Notes under the pieces: model-generated | Database searches by the model: none | What the model was told of the DNA's origin: nothing | The model's input: the letters and a program-made list of their open reading frames with translations, nothing else | From: a virus | IMG/VR virus record: IMGVR_UViG_3300020034_000005 | Span: 26,319 to 90,318 of that record | Length of the DNA: 64,000 nt | Direction: 5' to 3' (one strand) | In this document: positions 32,253-39,498 of the stretch, piece by piece | How positions within the stretch are numbered: position 1 is the stretch's first letter | Layout of the letters: each line of letters opens with the position of its first letter | Made by a program: the position numbers and the translations under genes

Positions 32253-32419
32253 AGCGGCAACCGCCCCCGTGCCCGTCGGGGAAGTGGCGCTACCGCGACC
32301 GCATCGCCGCCATGTTCGCGCTCGCGGGTATCGACCGCACTGGATCGAAGCGGCGCGAGCAGCGCGCGTACCGGTGTTCCGCCTGCCGCGGCTGGCACCT
32401 CACCAGCCGACCTGCCTGA
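32249..32419 (+). CDS. Small basic zinc-ribbon protein (56 aa)
   Basis: ATGA overlap. CPSGK...Y followed by YRCSACRGWHLTSRP; three Cys and a His could hold a zinc. The ending C-x-x-C-x-x-W-H-L-T is common in small Streptomyces phage proteins. Followed by a hairpin at 32428-32453. Confidence 0.6.
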   Translation: MKRQPPPCPSGKWRYRDRIAAMFALAGIDRTGSKRREQRAYRCSACRGWHLTSRPA

Positions 32420-32427
32420 CCCACCGC

Positions 32428-32453
32428 GCCTGCGTAGGAACCCCTACGCAGGC
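32428..32453 (+). terminator. Terminator after the 29388-32419 run
   Basis: Perfect 11-bp stem GCCTGCGTAGG with CCTACGCAGGC, 4-base loop. Confidence 0.75.
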
Positions 32454-32571
32454 CACGGCCCGCACCCTCATCACCCAGGCGCAACAACCGAACCCATTCA
32501 CCCCAACAGCCCGCAAGCCGCCACCACAACCTGATGCACTCCCACATTCAACAGAAAGCCCGGGGGAACCC

Positions 32572-32742
32572 ATGTCAGACCACGGCCAACTCGCACACAC
32601 CGGAATCGGCACCGTCGTCATCGGCGGCACCGCCTACTACATCGGCGGCTGGATGATCCTCGCCGCGCTCCTCCTCGTCGCCACCGGAACCCTCCTCATC
32701 CGCCTCCGCTTCCGCCGCGGACGCACCGTCGGTGAGAAGTGA
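32572..32742 (+). CDS. Mini membrane protein with sorting-signal-like motif (56 aa)
   Basis: ATG after GGGGGAACCC. It has LAHTG at residues 7-11, then a long hydrophobic stretch (about 13-45, GGWMILAALLLVATGTLLIR) and a basic tail RLRFRRGR. LAxTG, membrane span, basic tail is the order of sortase cell-wall sorting signals, but there is no secretory signal or mature protein in front. Overlaps the glycosyltransferase start by GTGA and is likely its partner. Confidence 0.6.
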   Translation: MSDHGQLAHTGIGTVVIGGTAYYIGGWMILAALLLVATGTLLIRLRFRRGRTVGEK

Positions 32743-34232
32743 CCGGACGCCGCCGCCGGACCCCGGTACTGGCCGCCCACCAGCACCGCTCCGGCACCAT
32801 CCTCATCGGCATCGTCGTCCTCGGATGCGCCGCCGCCTGGGCCGCACAACACGCCCTCGCCGCCTCCGATTACGCCCACACAAGCAGCCGCCTCAGCCTC
32901 GTCTGGGTGGCCCTGTTCTTCGCGTTCATGACGCAGACGCTCATGTACCACCTGGAGCGCCCCAGGAAGGTCAGCGCCCGGCAGCAGCGGTATCTCGACA
33001 GCCTCCACATATCGATCCTCGTGCCCGTCTACAACGAGGACCCCGGATACCTGCGCCTCGGTCTGGAATCGTTCCTCCGCCAGACCCGCATGCCGGACTC
33101 CGTGCACATCGTCGACGACGGCAGCACCAGCTCCGACTACACCCACATCCGCACCTGGTGGCAGCAGGCAGCCCGTAACGCCGGACTTCACACCACCTGG
33201 CAGCGCATCCCCAACGCGGGGAAACGGCACGCCCAGGCCAACGCCGTCGACCGCAGCGGCGACGCGGACATTTACATCACGTGCGACTCCGACAGCTGCT
33301 TTGCCCCCAACGCTGTTGCCGAAGCCCTCGCCCCGTTCGCCCGGCCGCGCGTGCAGTCGGTCGCCGGGATCGTCATCGCCACGAACAACCACGCCAGTCT
33401 CCTGGCCCGTGTCACTGACCTGTGGTTCACCACCACCCAGCTCGTCGACCGGTCCGGGCAGTCCGCGGTCGGCGCCGTCATGGTGAACTCCGGTCCCCTC
33501 GCCGCGTACCGGGCGGGCATCATCCGCGACAACCTCGGCAGCTATTTGAACGAAACGTTCATGGGCCGCCCGGTGATGTTCTCCGACGACAGCCTCCTCA
33601 CCCTGTACGCGCAGGAGCGCGGCCTGACCGTTCAGCAGCCGTCCGCGGTGGTGTTCACGGCGATGCCGGAGAGCTGGGGGCATTTCTCCCGCATGTACCT
33701 GCGGTGGATGCGCGGCTCCACGATCCGGTCGGTGTGGCGGATGCGGTACCTGTCGGTGGCGCGGCCTGCGTTCTGGCTGCACCTGCTGCGCTGGTTCCAG
33801 GTGTTCCTCGTCCAGATGGTCACCGTGTGGCTGGTGCTCGTCGAGCCGATCGCGTACACGAATCTGCCGCCGTTGAGCATGCTGTGGGTGCCGTTCCTCA
33901 TCGGCTGGGCGCAGGGGTTGCGCTACCTGAGTGTGATCCGCAGCGATGAGCGGATCCGGTCGCGGGCGGTGACGTGGCTCCTGATGCCCCTGGCGATCGT
34001 CCTGGCGTGGACGGCGCTGCGGTGGTTGCGCTGGTACGGCATCGCGACGTGCGCCCGCACCGGCTGGGGGACCCGCCAGAACGGCGCCGAAGTGTCCCTC
34101 GCCACCGCGGTCGGCCCGCAGCCCCTGGCGGCGGCGATGCTCGCAGACTTCCCGACGGCGCGAGTGCGGGCCGTCAAGCTCCTCGATGTGGACACCGAGA
34201 CCACCCTGCAAACCGCCCTGCCCCGCCGGTAG
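32739..34232 (+). CDS. Processive GT2 glycosyltransferase, hyaluronan-synthase-like (497 aa)
   Basis: An integral membrane polysaccharide synthase. Two N-terminal membrane spans (about 20-40 and 52-70), a cytosolic GT-A domain with VDDGS (125-129), D-x-D in CDSDS (182-186), SDDS acceptor/base motif (282-285) and RMYLRWMRGS (318-327) standing for Q/RxxRW, then four or five C-terminal spans (about 343-465). This order is that of HasA, chitin and NodC-type synthases that add sugars and push the chain across the membrane. The product cannot be read from sequence. It is cargo for a mobile element and could change the cell surface. A terminator follows. Confidence 0.88.
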   Translation: MTGRRRRTPVLAAHQHRSGTILIGIVVLGCAAAWAAQHALAASDYAHTSSRLSLVWVALFFAFMTQTLMYHLERPRKVSARQQRYLDSLHISILVPVYNEDPGYLRLGLESFLRQTRMPDSVHIVDDGSTSSDYTHIRTWWQQAARNAGLHTTWQRIPNAGKRHAQANAVDRSGDADIYITCDSDSCFAPNAVAEALAPFARPRVQSVAGIVIATNNHASLLARVTDLWFTTTQLVDRSGQSAVGAVMVNSGPLAAYRAGIIRDNLGSYLNETFMGRPVMFSDDSLLTLYAQERGLTVQQPSAVVFTAMPESWGHFSRMYLRWMRGSTIRSVWRMRYLSVARPAFWLHLLRWFQVFLVQMVTVWLVLVEPIAYTNLPPLSMLWVPFLIGWAQGLRYLSVIRSDERIRSRAVTWLLMPLAIVLAWTALRWLRWYGIATCARTGWGTRQNGAEVSLATAVGPQPLAAAMLADFPTARVRAVKLLDVDTETTLQTALPRR

Positions 34233-34244
34233 GCCCCATGCGAT

Positions 34245-34278
34245 TGCGGCCCCCGACCCGTGTGGGCCGGGGGCCGCA
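34245..34278. terminator. Bidirectional terminator between convergent genes
   Basis: TGCGGCCCCCG (34245-34255) pairs with CGGGGGCCGCA (34268-34278), between the rightward glycosyltransferase and the leftward gene at 34306. Confidence 0.75.
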
Positions 34279-34305
34279 GACGTGTACGGACGGTGAGGGT
34301 CGCCG

Positions 34306-34491
34306 CTACTCCGACGGCAGCCGGCCCGCGATCTGCCCGGCCAGGATGTGCGCGTCCGTGGCGTGCTCGCCGGATCCGCCGGCCAGCACCTGCAGCAGCC
34401 GGACCGCCTCCCGCGCCTCGTCCAATGTGATCAGCGGGAGGCGGGTGGGCTCGGGGAAGTCGCCGGTGACCGGGGGTGCGATGCCGTCCAT
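34306..34491 (-). CDS. Hypothetical protein (61 aa)
   Basis: Helical, with LDEAREAVRLLQVLAGGSGE and a Pro-rich start. It ends the leftward block that begins near 37.5 kb. Unrecognised. Confidence 0.55.
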   Translation of the reverse strand: MDGIAPPVTGDFPEPTRLPLITLDEAREAVRLLQVLAGGSGEHATDAHILAGQIAGRLPSE

Positions 34492-34522
34492 GACCAGGGC
34501 AACGGGGCGGGGGAGGGTCCGG

Positions 34523-34810
34523 TTACGGCACGTCGACGATCCTCACGTAGCCCGCCGCGTCCAGCTCGGCCAGCAGCTCGTCGATGTCCTCCGGTGGCAG
34601 CCCCGTGGCGCGCCGCTCCAGCTCAGCAGCCCGCGCGTCCTCGATGCTCCAGTCGCCAGCTGCCGCGAGGAGCTCGCTGAGGAGACCGACCGCACCGAGG
34701 CTCAACGGGGCGTTCTGGATCAAGTCGTTGGGGATGTACGTCACCGGCCTCTCCGGATCACGGAGCACGCTGTCGAGGATGTGCGGCTGTACGTGGACTT
34801 CCTTCGTCAC
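34523..34810 (-). CDS. Winged-helix-like protein (95 aa)
   Basis: Start at GTG 34810 (AAGGGG upstream); the longer frame covers the leader. The order YIPNDLIQNAPLSLGAVGLL, helix, ELDAAGYVRIVDV is like DnaD/RepA-type winged helices where the last strand is the wing. It resembles the neighbouring 35030 protein in plan, so both may control plasmid-type replication or transfer genes. Confidence 0.65.
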   Translation of the reverse strand: MTKEVHVQPHILDSVLRDPERPVTYIPNDLIQNAPLSLGAVGLLSELLAAAGDWSIEDARAAELERRATGLPPEDIDELLAELDAAGYVRIVDVP

Positions 34811-34979
34811 GGTCGTTCGCCCCTTCGTTGCCAGCCTGCAATCGATCAAGCCTCGCGCGCACGCACTAAGGCCGAAGGGCCACCACGGGCGTGTTGGCAA
34901 GCCGGATATTGATGCCTTCTCCGTATTGGGTAACCCGTCTTGGTAGTGAAGACCCCGGACCGCCGAACCCCTCGCCCGT

Positions 34980-35027
34980 GACACCTTCGCCGAAGGCGTC
35001 GTCACCGAAGGTGTCGCCAGTGGCGAC
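34980..35027 (-). terminator. Hairpins after the 35030 gene
   Basis: GTCGCC-AGT-GGCGAC (35013-35027) sits directly past the stop of the leftward gene; a larger stem GACACCTTCG (34980-34989) with CGAAGGTGTC (35006-35015) overlaps it. The two stems are mutually exclusive. Confidence 0.5.
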
Positions 35028-35029
35028 CT

Positions 35030-35374
35030 CTAAATGTCCGGTTTCGTGGAGCGGTTGTAGACCGTCAACGTCGTCACGAAGCCGCCCCCACCCGGCTGTC
35101 CCGCAGGAACCTTCGATCGCACACGGGTCAGGTAGCCGTACTCCTCCAGCTCGGCGAACGCCATACGGAAAGCCCTCTTGCTCTCCGCCCGATCACCCCG
35201 ATGCCGGTGGGCCTTCTCCCACATCTTCTGGGCGTTCGTCTGCCATCCCGGCGGCCGCGCCAGGATCTCGACCAGCACCATGCGGGACAGCATCCCGAGC
35301 CGCTCGTCGAACACCATCTCGTTCGGGGGCTGGGAGAAGCCCTTCTTGATCTCGGACCGTTGGACTATCAGCAC
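35030..35374 (-). CDS. Winged-helix replication/regulatory-type protein (114 aa)
   Basis: QPPNEMVFDERLGMLSRMVL, then LVEILARPPGWQTNAQKMWE and a wing around LEEYGYLTRVR match the winged-helix domain of replication initiators and phage regulators in actinobacteria. There is no second domain. It has an approximately 110-base leader with a strong hairpin (35485-35519). Confidence 0.65.
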   Translation of the reverse strand: MLIVQRSEIKKGFSQPPNEMVFDERLGMLSRMVLVEILARPPGWQTNAQKMWEKAHRHRGDRAESKRAFRMAFAELEEYGYLTRVRSKVPAGQPGGGGFVTTLTVYNRSTKPDI

Positions 35375-35484
35375 CTTTCGGCCTCCGTCTGGCAGGCGGA
35401 GGCCGGGGCGGCTATCGTCATGAGAGGTGCCTTACTTCGAGGTGGGACACTGACGAGGCGGGCTGGTAACCCGCTCCATACGCA

Positions 35485-35526
35485 CAGCGGCCGGACGGAG
35501 AACCCCCGTCCGGCCGCTGCCGTTTT
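35485..35526. terminator. Strong hairpin in the leader of the 35030 gene
   Basis: 14-bp perfect stem (35485-35498 with 35506-35519), 7-base loop, then CCGTTTT on the + strand. As a rightward terminator it would end a short antisense RNA; as a leftward structure it lies in the leader of the 35030 gene. A related hairpin is at 35974-35998. Confidence 0.6.
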
Positions 35527-35599
35527 GCTGACATTCTACGTGGCGCATGTGACCCAAGTGGCATATTCACGCGGGCAGTTACGCCTGATCCGCACCGCT

Positions 35600-35911
35600 C
35601 TACAGCTCGGTGATCTCGAACGGTTCTGGCAGTGGCAGCAACGGCACGCCCAGCGCCGTCCCGATCAGTGCGCGGGCCAGAATGTCGTGCTCGACCGGGT
35701 CGCGGCCAGGCGGCATCAGCACGCAGAACGACCCGTCCGCGCGGACCGCGACACCACCGCAGAACGTCCGGTCGGTGATCGAGGACGTCACCAGGGCCAC
35801 ACCCAGCTCGGCCAGCAGGTCCGGCAGCGGGGCGTTGAGGAGGTGGGCGGGGGTCGGCCGAGGTCCCACAGGGGTGCGGGTTGTAGACGGCGTTGCTAAG
35901 GTTGCAGACAC
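35600..35911 (-). CDS. Hypothetical protein (103 aa)
   Basis: Start at GTG 35911 with AAGGAG at a good distance; a GTG at 35941 would cover the ribosome site. Pro/Thr-rich start, then LLAELGVALVTSSITDRTFC and VLMPPGRDPVEHDILARALI. The spacing of repeated turns suggests a compact alpha/beta fold. Unrecognised. Confidence 0.6.
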   Translation of the reverse strand: MSATLATPSTTRTPVGPRPTPAHLLNAPLPDLLAELGVALVTSSITDRTFCGGVAVRADGSFCVLMPPGRDPVEHDILARALIGTALGVPLLPLPEPFEITEL

Positions 35912-35973
35912 GAGTGCTCCTTCTTCGCGGTAGGAACTCACTGATCAGCAGGTGGCAACCCGCTGGTTGGGCT

Positions 35974-36001
35974 GGCCGGACGTTCGCAGCGTCCGGCCTT
36001 T
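35974..36001. terminator. Second leader hairpin
   Basis: GGCCGGACG (35974-35982), 7-base loop, CGTCCGGCC (35990-35998), then TTTC on the + strand. It shares stem sequence and an adjoining AACCCGCT box with the hairpin at 35485. Confidence 0.6.
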
Positions 36002-36047
36002 CACGTCCCCCCCAATTCAACGACGTGGGCGGGGATGCGTCTCGGTG

Positions 36048-36461
36048 TCAGTGCGGGAGTACGCCATCGAGGTACTCCTGCACCGGTCCGAACAGCCCGT
36101 AGGGCACGTACTCCGCGATCTCCGAGTGCGCGATCCAGGCGACCGCGTCCAACTCCTCGTCGTCAGCGACCCGGGCCTCACCGCCGACGGGGCGGACCGC
36201 GACGTAGTGCATCGGCACCTTCGACTTCGGGTGGACTCGATCACCGAGCACCTTGATCACTTCCACCTTCAGGCCGGTCTCCTCGTCGACCTCGCGGACC
36301 GCCGCCTCCTCCGGGGACTCGCCGGCCTCGATCGCGCCCCCCGGGAAGACCCAGGAGATCTCACCCTCAGAGGCGCGGCGGCGGGCCATGAGGACCTTCC
36401 CGCCATCGGTGATGATCGCCACCGACACGGGGGGCTTCTCGGCAGTCGTCTCGGTCGTCAT
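36048..36461 (-). CDS. Nudix hydrolase (137 aa)
   Basis: Complete Nudix box GX5EX7REUXEEXGU at residues 42-64 (AIEAGESPEEAAVREVDEET in the middle), so it should hydrolyse a nucleoside diphosphate linked to another group with Mg2+. The start at ATG 36461 overlaps the stop of the upstream HTH-Nudix gene by ATGA, so the two proteins are made together. Substrate unknown; MutT-like size. Confidence 0.9.
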   Translation of the reverse strand: MTTETTAEKPPVSVAIITDGGKVLMARRRASEGEISWVFPGGAIEAGESPEEAAVREVDEETGLKVEVIKVLGDRVHPKSKVPMHYVAVRPVGGEARVADDEELDAVAWIAHSEIAEYVPYGLFGPVQEYLDGVLPH

Positions 36462-37096
36462 ACGGTGGCCTCCAGGGCGTCCAGGATCGGCGGGTAGATG
36501 CGGTCGGCGGGGATGTAGCGGGAGAGCTCCGCTATGGGAGCCCATGCCACGTCGGCGTTTTCGGAAGCGTCCCCATTGACCGCTTCGCCGCGCACGAAAT
36601 CGCAGAGATAGTAGTTGCAGTAGGCGCGGGTTACGGGATGAAGTCGTTCACCGAGGTGCTCACGGACCATGCAGTGGATGCCTGTTTCGTCGAGCGTTTC
36701 GCGGACCGCGACCTTGGTGGCGGATCCGCCCGGCTTGACGATTCCGGCAGGGAACTGCCAGGTGATGTCCGTGCCGTCCTGCCTGCAGACGAGGAGCACC
36801 TCACCCCCGCGGCGCACCACGGCGATGGCTACACGCAAGGCCTGTGCCTGCATCTGCTGGGGCTGGGCGCGCGTGTAGTGGATGAACCGCCGACGCACCG
36901 CATCACCTGCCTTCTCCGTGTAGGCCGTATTCAGAATCCGGCGGGTTTCCAACTTCGGGACCATGTCCGGCGACTTGTGCCATGACGCGACACTCCGGAC
37001 GGAGACCCCGAGGCGCGCAGCGAATTCCTCCTGCGAGTCCTCGAATGCGTCCTGGAGACAGCACGCGTGTCGTCCGGTCCACTGGGTGACATCCAC
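36458..37096 (-). CDS. HTH-Nudix fusion protein with degenerate box (212 aa)
   Basis: Start at GTG 37096 with AAGGAG. An N-terminal XRE-type HTH (about 18-45, EEFAARLGVSVRSVASW) is fused to a Nudix fold (about 85-205). Its box is altered: the first Glu is Gly (GIVKPGG) and one Glu of the EE pair is Asp (RETLDETGI), so catalysis may be reduced. HTH-Nudix proteins of this kind occur in Streptomyces as possible ligand-sensing regulators. Paired with an intact Nudix enzyme. Confidence 0.85.
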   Translation of the reverse strand: MDVTQWTGRHACCLQDAFEDSQEEFAARLGVSVRSVASWHKSPDMVPKLETRRILNTAYTEKAGDAVRRRFIHYTRAQPQQMQAQALRVAIAVVRRGGEVLLVCRQDGTDITWQFPAGIVKPGGSATKVAVRETLDETGIHCMVREHLGERLHPVTRAYCNYYLCDFVRGEAVNGDASENADVAWAPIAELSRYIPADRIYPPILDALEATV

Positions 37097-37246
37097 TATC
37101 GGCTCCTTGGCCGCGCCTGTGGGGGCTGTTGCGGCGAAGCTGCAGGGTGCCTGCATGTCCGCTGCATGATCACTGCATGTTGCTGCAGGGTGACTTCATG
37201 GTCCAGGGACGCGCACGCGCGTTGACTCGATCCCATGAAGCCACCG

Positions 37247-37501
37247 TCACTCTCCCTTGCCGTACTGGAAGGCGCGTTGGTACGTGACGCCTCCCATGAT
37301 CTTGCCGATCTGCTTCCAGGTCGTCGTGGGGGTCTTGAGCCCCTGGGCGATCTCTTGGCGTTGGCGTCTGCGGAACAGTTCGAGTTCCTCTTCGAGGTGC
37401 TTGGCGAGGTTGACGAATGCGGCCCAGCGCTCGGGGAGGTCTTCGATCGCGCGCAGCTCGTCGTCGTAGCGCGTGTAGGGAGCGTCGGAAGAGATGGCCA
37501 T
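37247..37501 (-). CDS. HTH protein (84 aa)
   Basis: Helical protein ending in a helix-turn-helix (TTTWKQIGKIMGGVTYQRAF) with an acidic, coiled N-terminal half (ERWAAFVNLAKHLEEELELF). Short proteins of this type are frequent regulators in Streptomyces plasmids. Divergent from the conjugation operon and thus a candidate regulator of it. Confidence 0.7.
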   Translation of the reverse strand: MAISSDAPYTRYDDELRAIEDLPERWAAFVNLAKHLEEELELFRRRQRQEIAQGLKTPTTTWKQIGKIMGGVTYQRAFQYGKGE

Positions 37502-37565
37502 GACGTGAGAGTACGGGCGATCCGACGCTCACTCAAGACTCAGCTAGAGAAAGTGAGTTGGGTGC

Positions 37566-37594
37566 TTGACTCCCCGTCGTGCGACCTCTACGGT
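37566..37594 (+). promoter_or_regulatory. Sigma-70-type promoter of the conjugation operon
   Basis: -35 TTGACT (37566-37571), 17-base spacer, -10 TACGGT (37589-37594). It points to the operon that starts at 37752 and leaves a leader of about 150 bases with no clear gene. Confidence 0.65.
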
Positions 37595-37751
37595 CGAGAC
37601 ATCGAAGCCTCAAGCTGCGATTTGAGAATGATCGTCGTCCACTCCTACCGGACCCAGTCCGCGGACGATGAACAACCAAACAAAGCGGGCCGGCCGCGAC
37701 TCCTACATCGCAGGCCGACCCTGACCAACAGGCTCTAACGAGGAGACCCTG

Positions 37752-38066
37752 ATGGGTAAGCCGTACTCTAACGCGCCGCTCAAGGGCGCCGATCATGTGG
37801 CGTCCCGCCCCGGCCGCACGCCGCAATCCCACTATGCGGCGGCGCGGTCTGCCGAGGATGTTGCTCGCGGTCTGTCGCTTCGCTTCACGGTCCGTAGCTT
37901 CACGGGCAGGTTCGCCGACGACGTCGACGCGGTCGCCGTCGAGCGGGCGGAGTTGAAGGCGGCGCGCGACAGCTACAGCCTGCTGGCCGCGGCGCACCGG
38001 TCGGCGGCTCGCCGGATGGAGCGCGTTCAGCGCCTGCGGTCGCTGGTTCGCCGGGCGGTGGCCTGA
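37752..38066 (+). CDS. Hypothetical protein (104 aa), first of the conjugation operon
   Basis: ATG after GAGGAGACCCTG. Basic and Ser/Ala-rich start (KGADHVASRPGRTPQSHYAA), C-terminal long helix (ERAELKAARDSYSLLAAAHR) ending in Arg-rich turns. Unrecognised. Confidence 0.7.
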   Translation: MGKPYSNAPLKGADHVASRPGRTPQSHYAAARSAEDVARGLSLRFTVRSFTGRFADDVDAVAVERAELKAARDSYSLLAAAHRSAARRMERVQRLRSLVRRAVA

Positions 38067-38248
38067 TGCCCTCCACCGACAAGCGCAAGGTCCTGAAGGA
38101 GTTCCCTGCCGGCGACCCGCGCGGCTCCTGGCCGGCGGAGCGGTATGCCGACAAGCAGCGTGCGAACGGACGGCGGGTCGAGGTCGTCTTGGACCTGGCC
38201 AGCGACAAGTTCGTGGTCTTCATCCCGGCCGGGGCGGTGTCGTCGTGA
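38066..38248 (+). CDS. Hypothetical basic protein (60 aa)
   Basis: TGATG overlap. KVLKEFPAGDPRGSWPAERY and a C-terminal beta pair (VEVVLDLASDKFVVFIPAG). Could be a small DNA-binding protein. Unrecognised. Confidence 0.6.
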   Translation: MPSTDKRKVLKEFPAGDPRGSWPAERYADKQRANGRRVEVVLDLASDKFVVFIPAGAVSS

Positions 38249-38685
38249 TGCACCCGCCGAACTTTTCGCTCCCGTTGACGCAGGTGGATGTCAAGACCGC
38301 CCCGGTTCCGGTTGTCTCGCTCGCCGAGCTGTGGGACGGCATGACGGCGTCGGTGGCTGCGACGGTCACCACCGTGGATCGGCGGGCGACCGGATATGGC
38401 AGCCCGTGGGCGGTCGTGACCCTGGAGGACGACTCGGGTTCGGTCAAGTGCGCGGTGTTCCCAGCCACGTACCGGGTTGTCGCCGAGTCCCTCACTGTCG
38501 GCGCCCGTCTGGTCGTCCGTGGCCGGGTTGACGCCCGTGAGGCCGAGGTCCGGCTCATCGCGATGACCGTGACTAAGGCGGAGATGGCTGCTGCGGAGCG
38601 GTGGCGCTGCCCGGGCTGCGACACGTGGAACACGGCCAAGCGCGATCCGAAGCGCTGTCACGTGTGCGGCGAGAAGCGCAACTAA
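38248..38685 (+). CDS. OB-fold plus RanBP2-type zinc protein (145 aa)
   Basis: ATG 38248 chosen (an in-frame GTG lies 3 bases before). Residues about 28-105 form an OB fold of the DnaE/tRNA-anti type (VATVTTVDRRATGYGSPWAV, LEDDSGSVKCAVFP, LVVRGRVDARE). A C-terminal zinc finger W-R-C-P-G-C, W-N, C-H-V-C is RanBP2-like. Both domains bind single-stranded nucleic acid, suggesting an SSB-like accessory of replication or transfer. Confidence 0.8.
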   Translation: MHPPNFSLPLTQVDVKTAPVPVVSLAELWDGMTASVAATVTTVDRRATGYGSPWAVVTLEDDSGSVKCAVFPATYRVVAESLTVGARLVVRGRVDAREAEVRLIAMTVTKAEMAAAERWRCPGCDTWNTAKRDPKRCHVCGEKRN

Positions 38686-38774
38686 CCCCCGATCCAGCCG
38701 CGGGCGAATCACCCCCCGCTTCCGCCCGCGGCTTCCACCCCACCCCACCGTCCCGAGAGGATCCGTGATTCCCC

Positions 38775-39020
38775 ATGTCTCCATCCGTTCTGTCCGACGC
38801 CGATCTGGCTGCCACGACCGCGCTGGGTGCCCGTCGCAGGGCTGCTGTGTCGGTGGCTGAGGCGCACGACGAGCACGTCGCGGAGTTGCTCACCGACTTC
38901 GCTGTGGCGCGTGCCGCTGGCCGTTTCGACGTGATGCAGCTGATCCGTGACCACGCGGCTGCGATCGATCCCGGGCTCGTCGCCGAGCTCGACGGGTTCG
39001 ACTACCTCGCGGCTGCGTGA
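38775..39020 (+). CDS. Hypothetical helical protein (81 aa)
   Basis: ATG at 38775. All-helical, Ala/Asp-rich (VAEAHDEHVAELLTDFAVAR). GTGA overlap with the next gene. Unrecognised. Confidence 0.6.
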   Translation: MSPSVLSDADLAATTALGARRRAAVSVAEAHDEHVAELLTDFAVARAAGRFDVMQLIRDHAAAIDPGLVAELDGFDYLAAA

Positions 39021-39280
39021 CTGCCATGGACACCGTCTACCGGTACGCCGCGGTCCTGGCCGCGATCTGCACGCTGCTCGTCGCGGACGCTGCGCTCGGC
39101 GCACACACCTGGTGGTGCCGACTGCGCGGTGCGCACGACGAGACCCCGATGTTCTTGCGGCTCAACCGGGCCGTGGGGTGGGCCGATCGCGACCCGAACC
39201 TCCCTGACCGGTGGCGCGACCCCCGCGACGTCGCCGCAGCCCGGCAGGGCAGTGACGCCTACAACGCCCTGGAGGGCTGA
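39017..39280 (+). CDS. Membrane-anchored FLRLN-family protein (87 aa)
   Basis: GTG start. One membrane span at about 7-30 (RYAAVLAAICTLLVADAALG), then the motif ETPMFLRLNRAVGWA, then LPDRWRDPRD. The same motif occurs in the proteins at 45101 and 45578. Those lack the membrane segment, so this one may fix the family to the membrane near the transfer machinery. Confidence 0.65.
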   Translation: MTAMDTVYRYAAVLAAICTLLVADAALGAHTWWCRLRGAHDETPMFLRLNRAVGWADRDPNLPDRWRDPRDVAAARQGSDAYNALEG

Positions 39281-39283
39281 CCC

Positions 39284-39493
39284 ATGCCGATCACGTTCCG
39301 TAAGTCCTTCCAGGTCTTCCCCGGCATCCGCCTCAACATCAACGCGAAGTCGATCTCCCGGACGTTCGGGCTCAAGGGCGGCCCGCACCACACCCGCAGC
39401 AGCACCGGGCGCCACACCACGTCGATGAATCTTCCCGGCCCGTTCGGATACCGCTCGACCAGCACCCGCAGCCGTCGCCGGCGGGGGGAGTGA
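39284..39493 (+). CDS. DUF4236-like protein (69 aa)
   Basis: The opening MPITFRKSFQVFPGIRLNIN, then SISRTFGLKG matches the beta-rich DUF4236 pattern (FRKSFKLFPGVRLN-type). These short domains are of unknown function. Basic C-terminus (RSTSTRSRRRRGE). Confidence 0.75.
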   Translation: MPITFRKSFQVFPGIRLNINAKSISRTFGLKGGPHHTRSSTGRHTTSMNLPGPFGYRSTSTRSRRRRGE

Positions 39494-39498
39494 TCGGC

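Noticed and set aside
35417-35990. tRNA genes in the hairpin-rich leaders
   Set aside because: No T-arm consensus, no four-arm fold and no CCA-end; hairpins are terminator-like.
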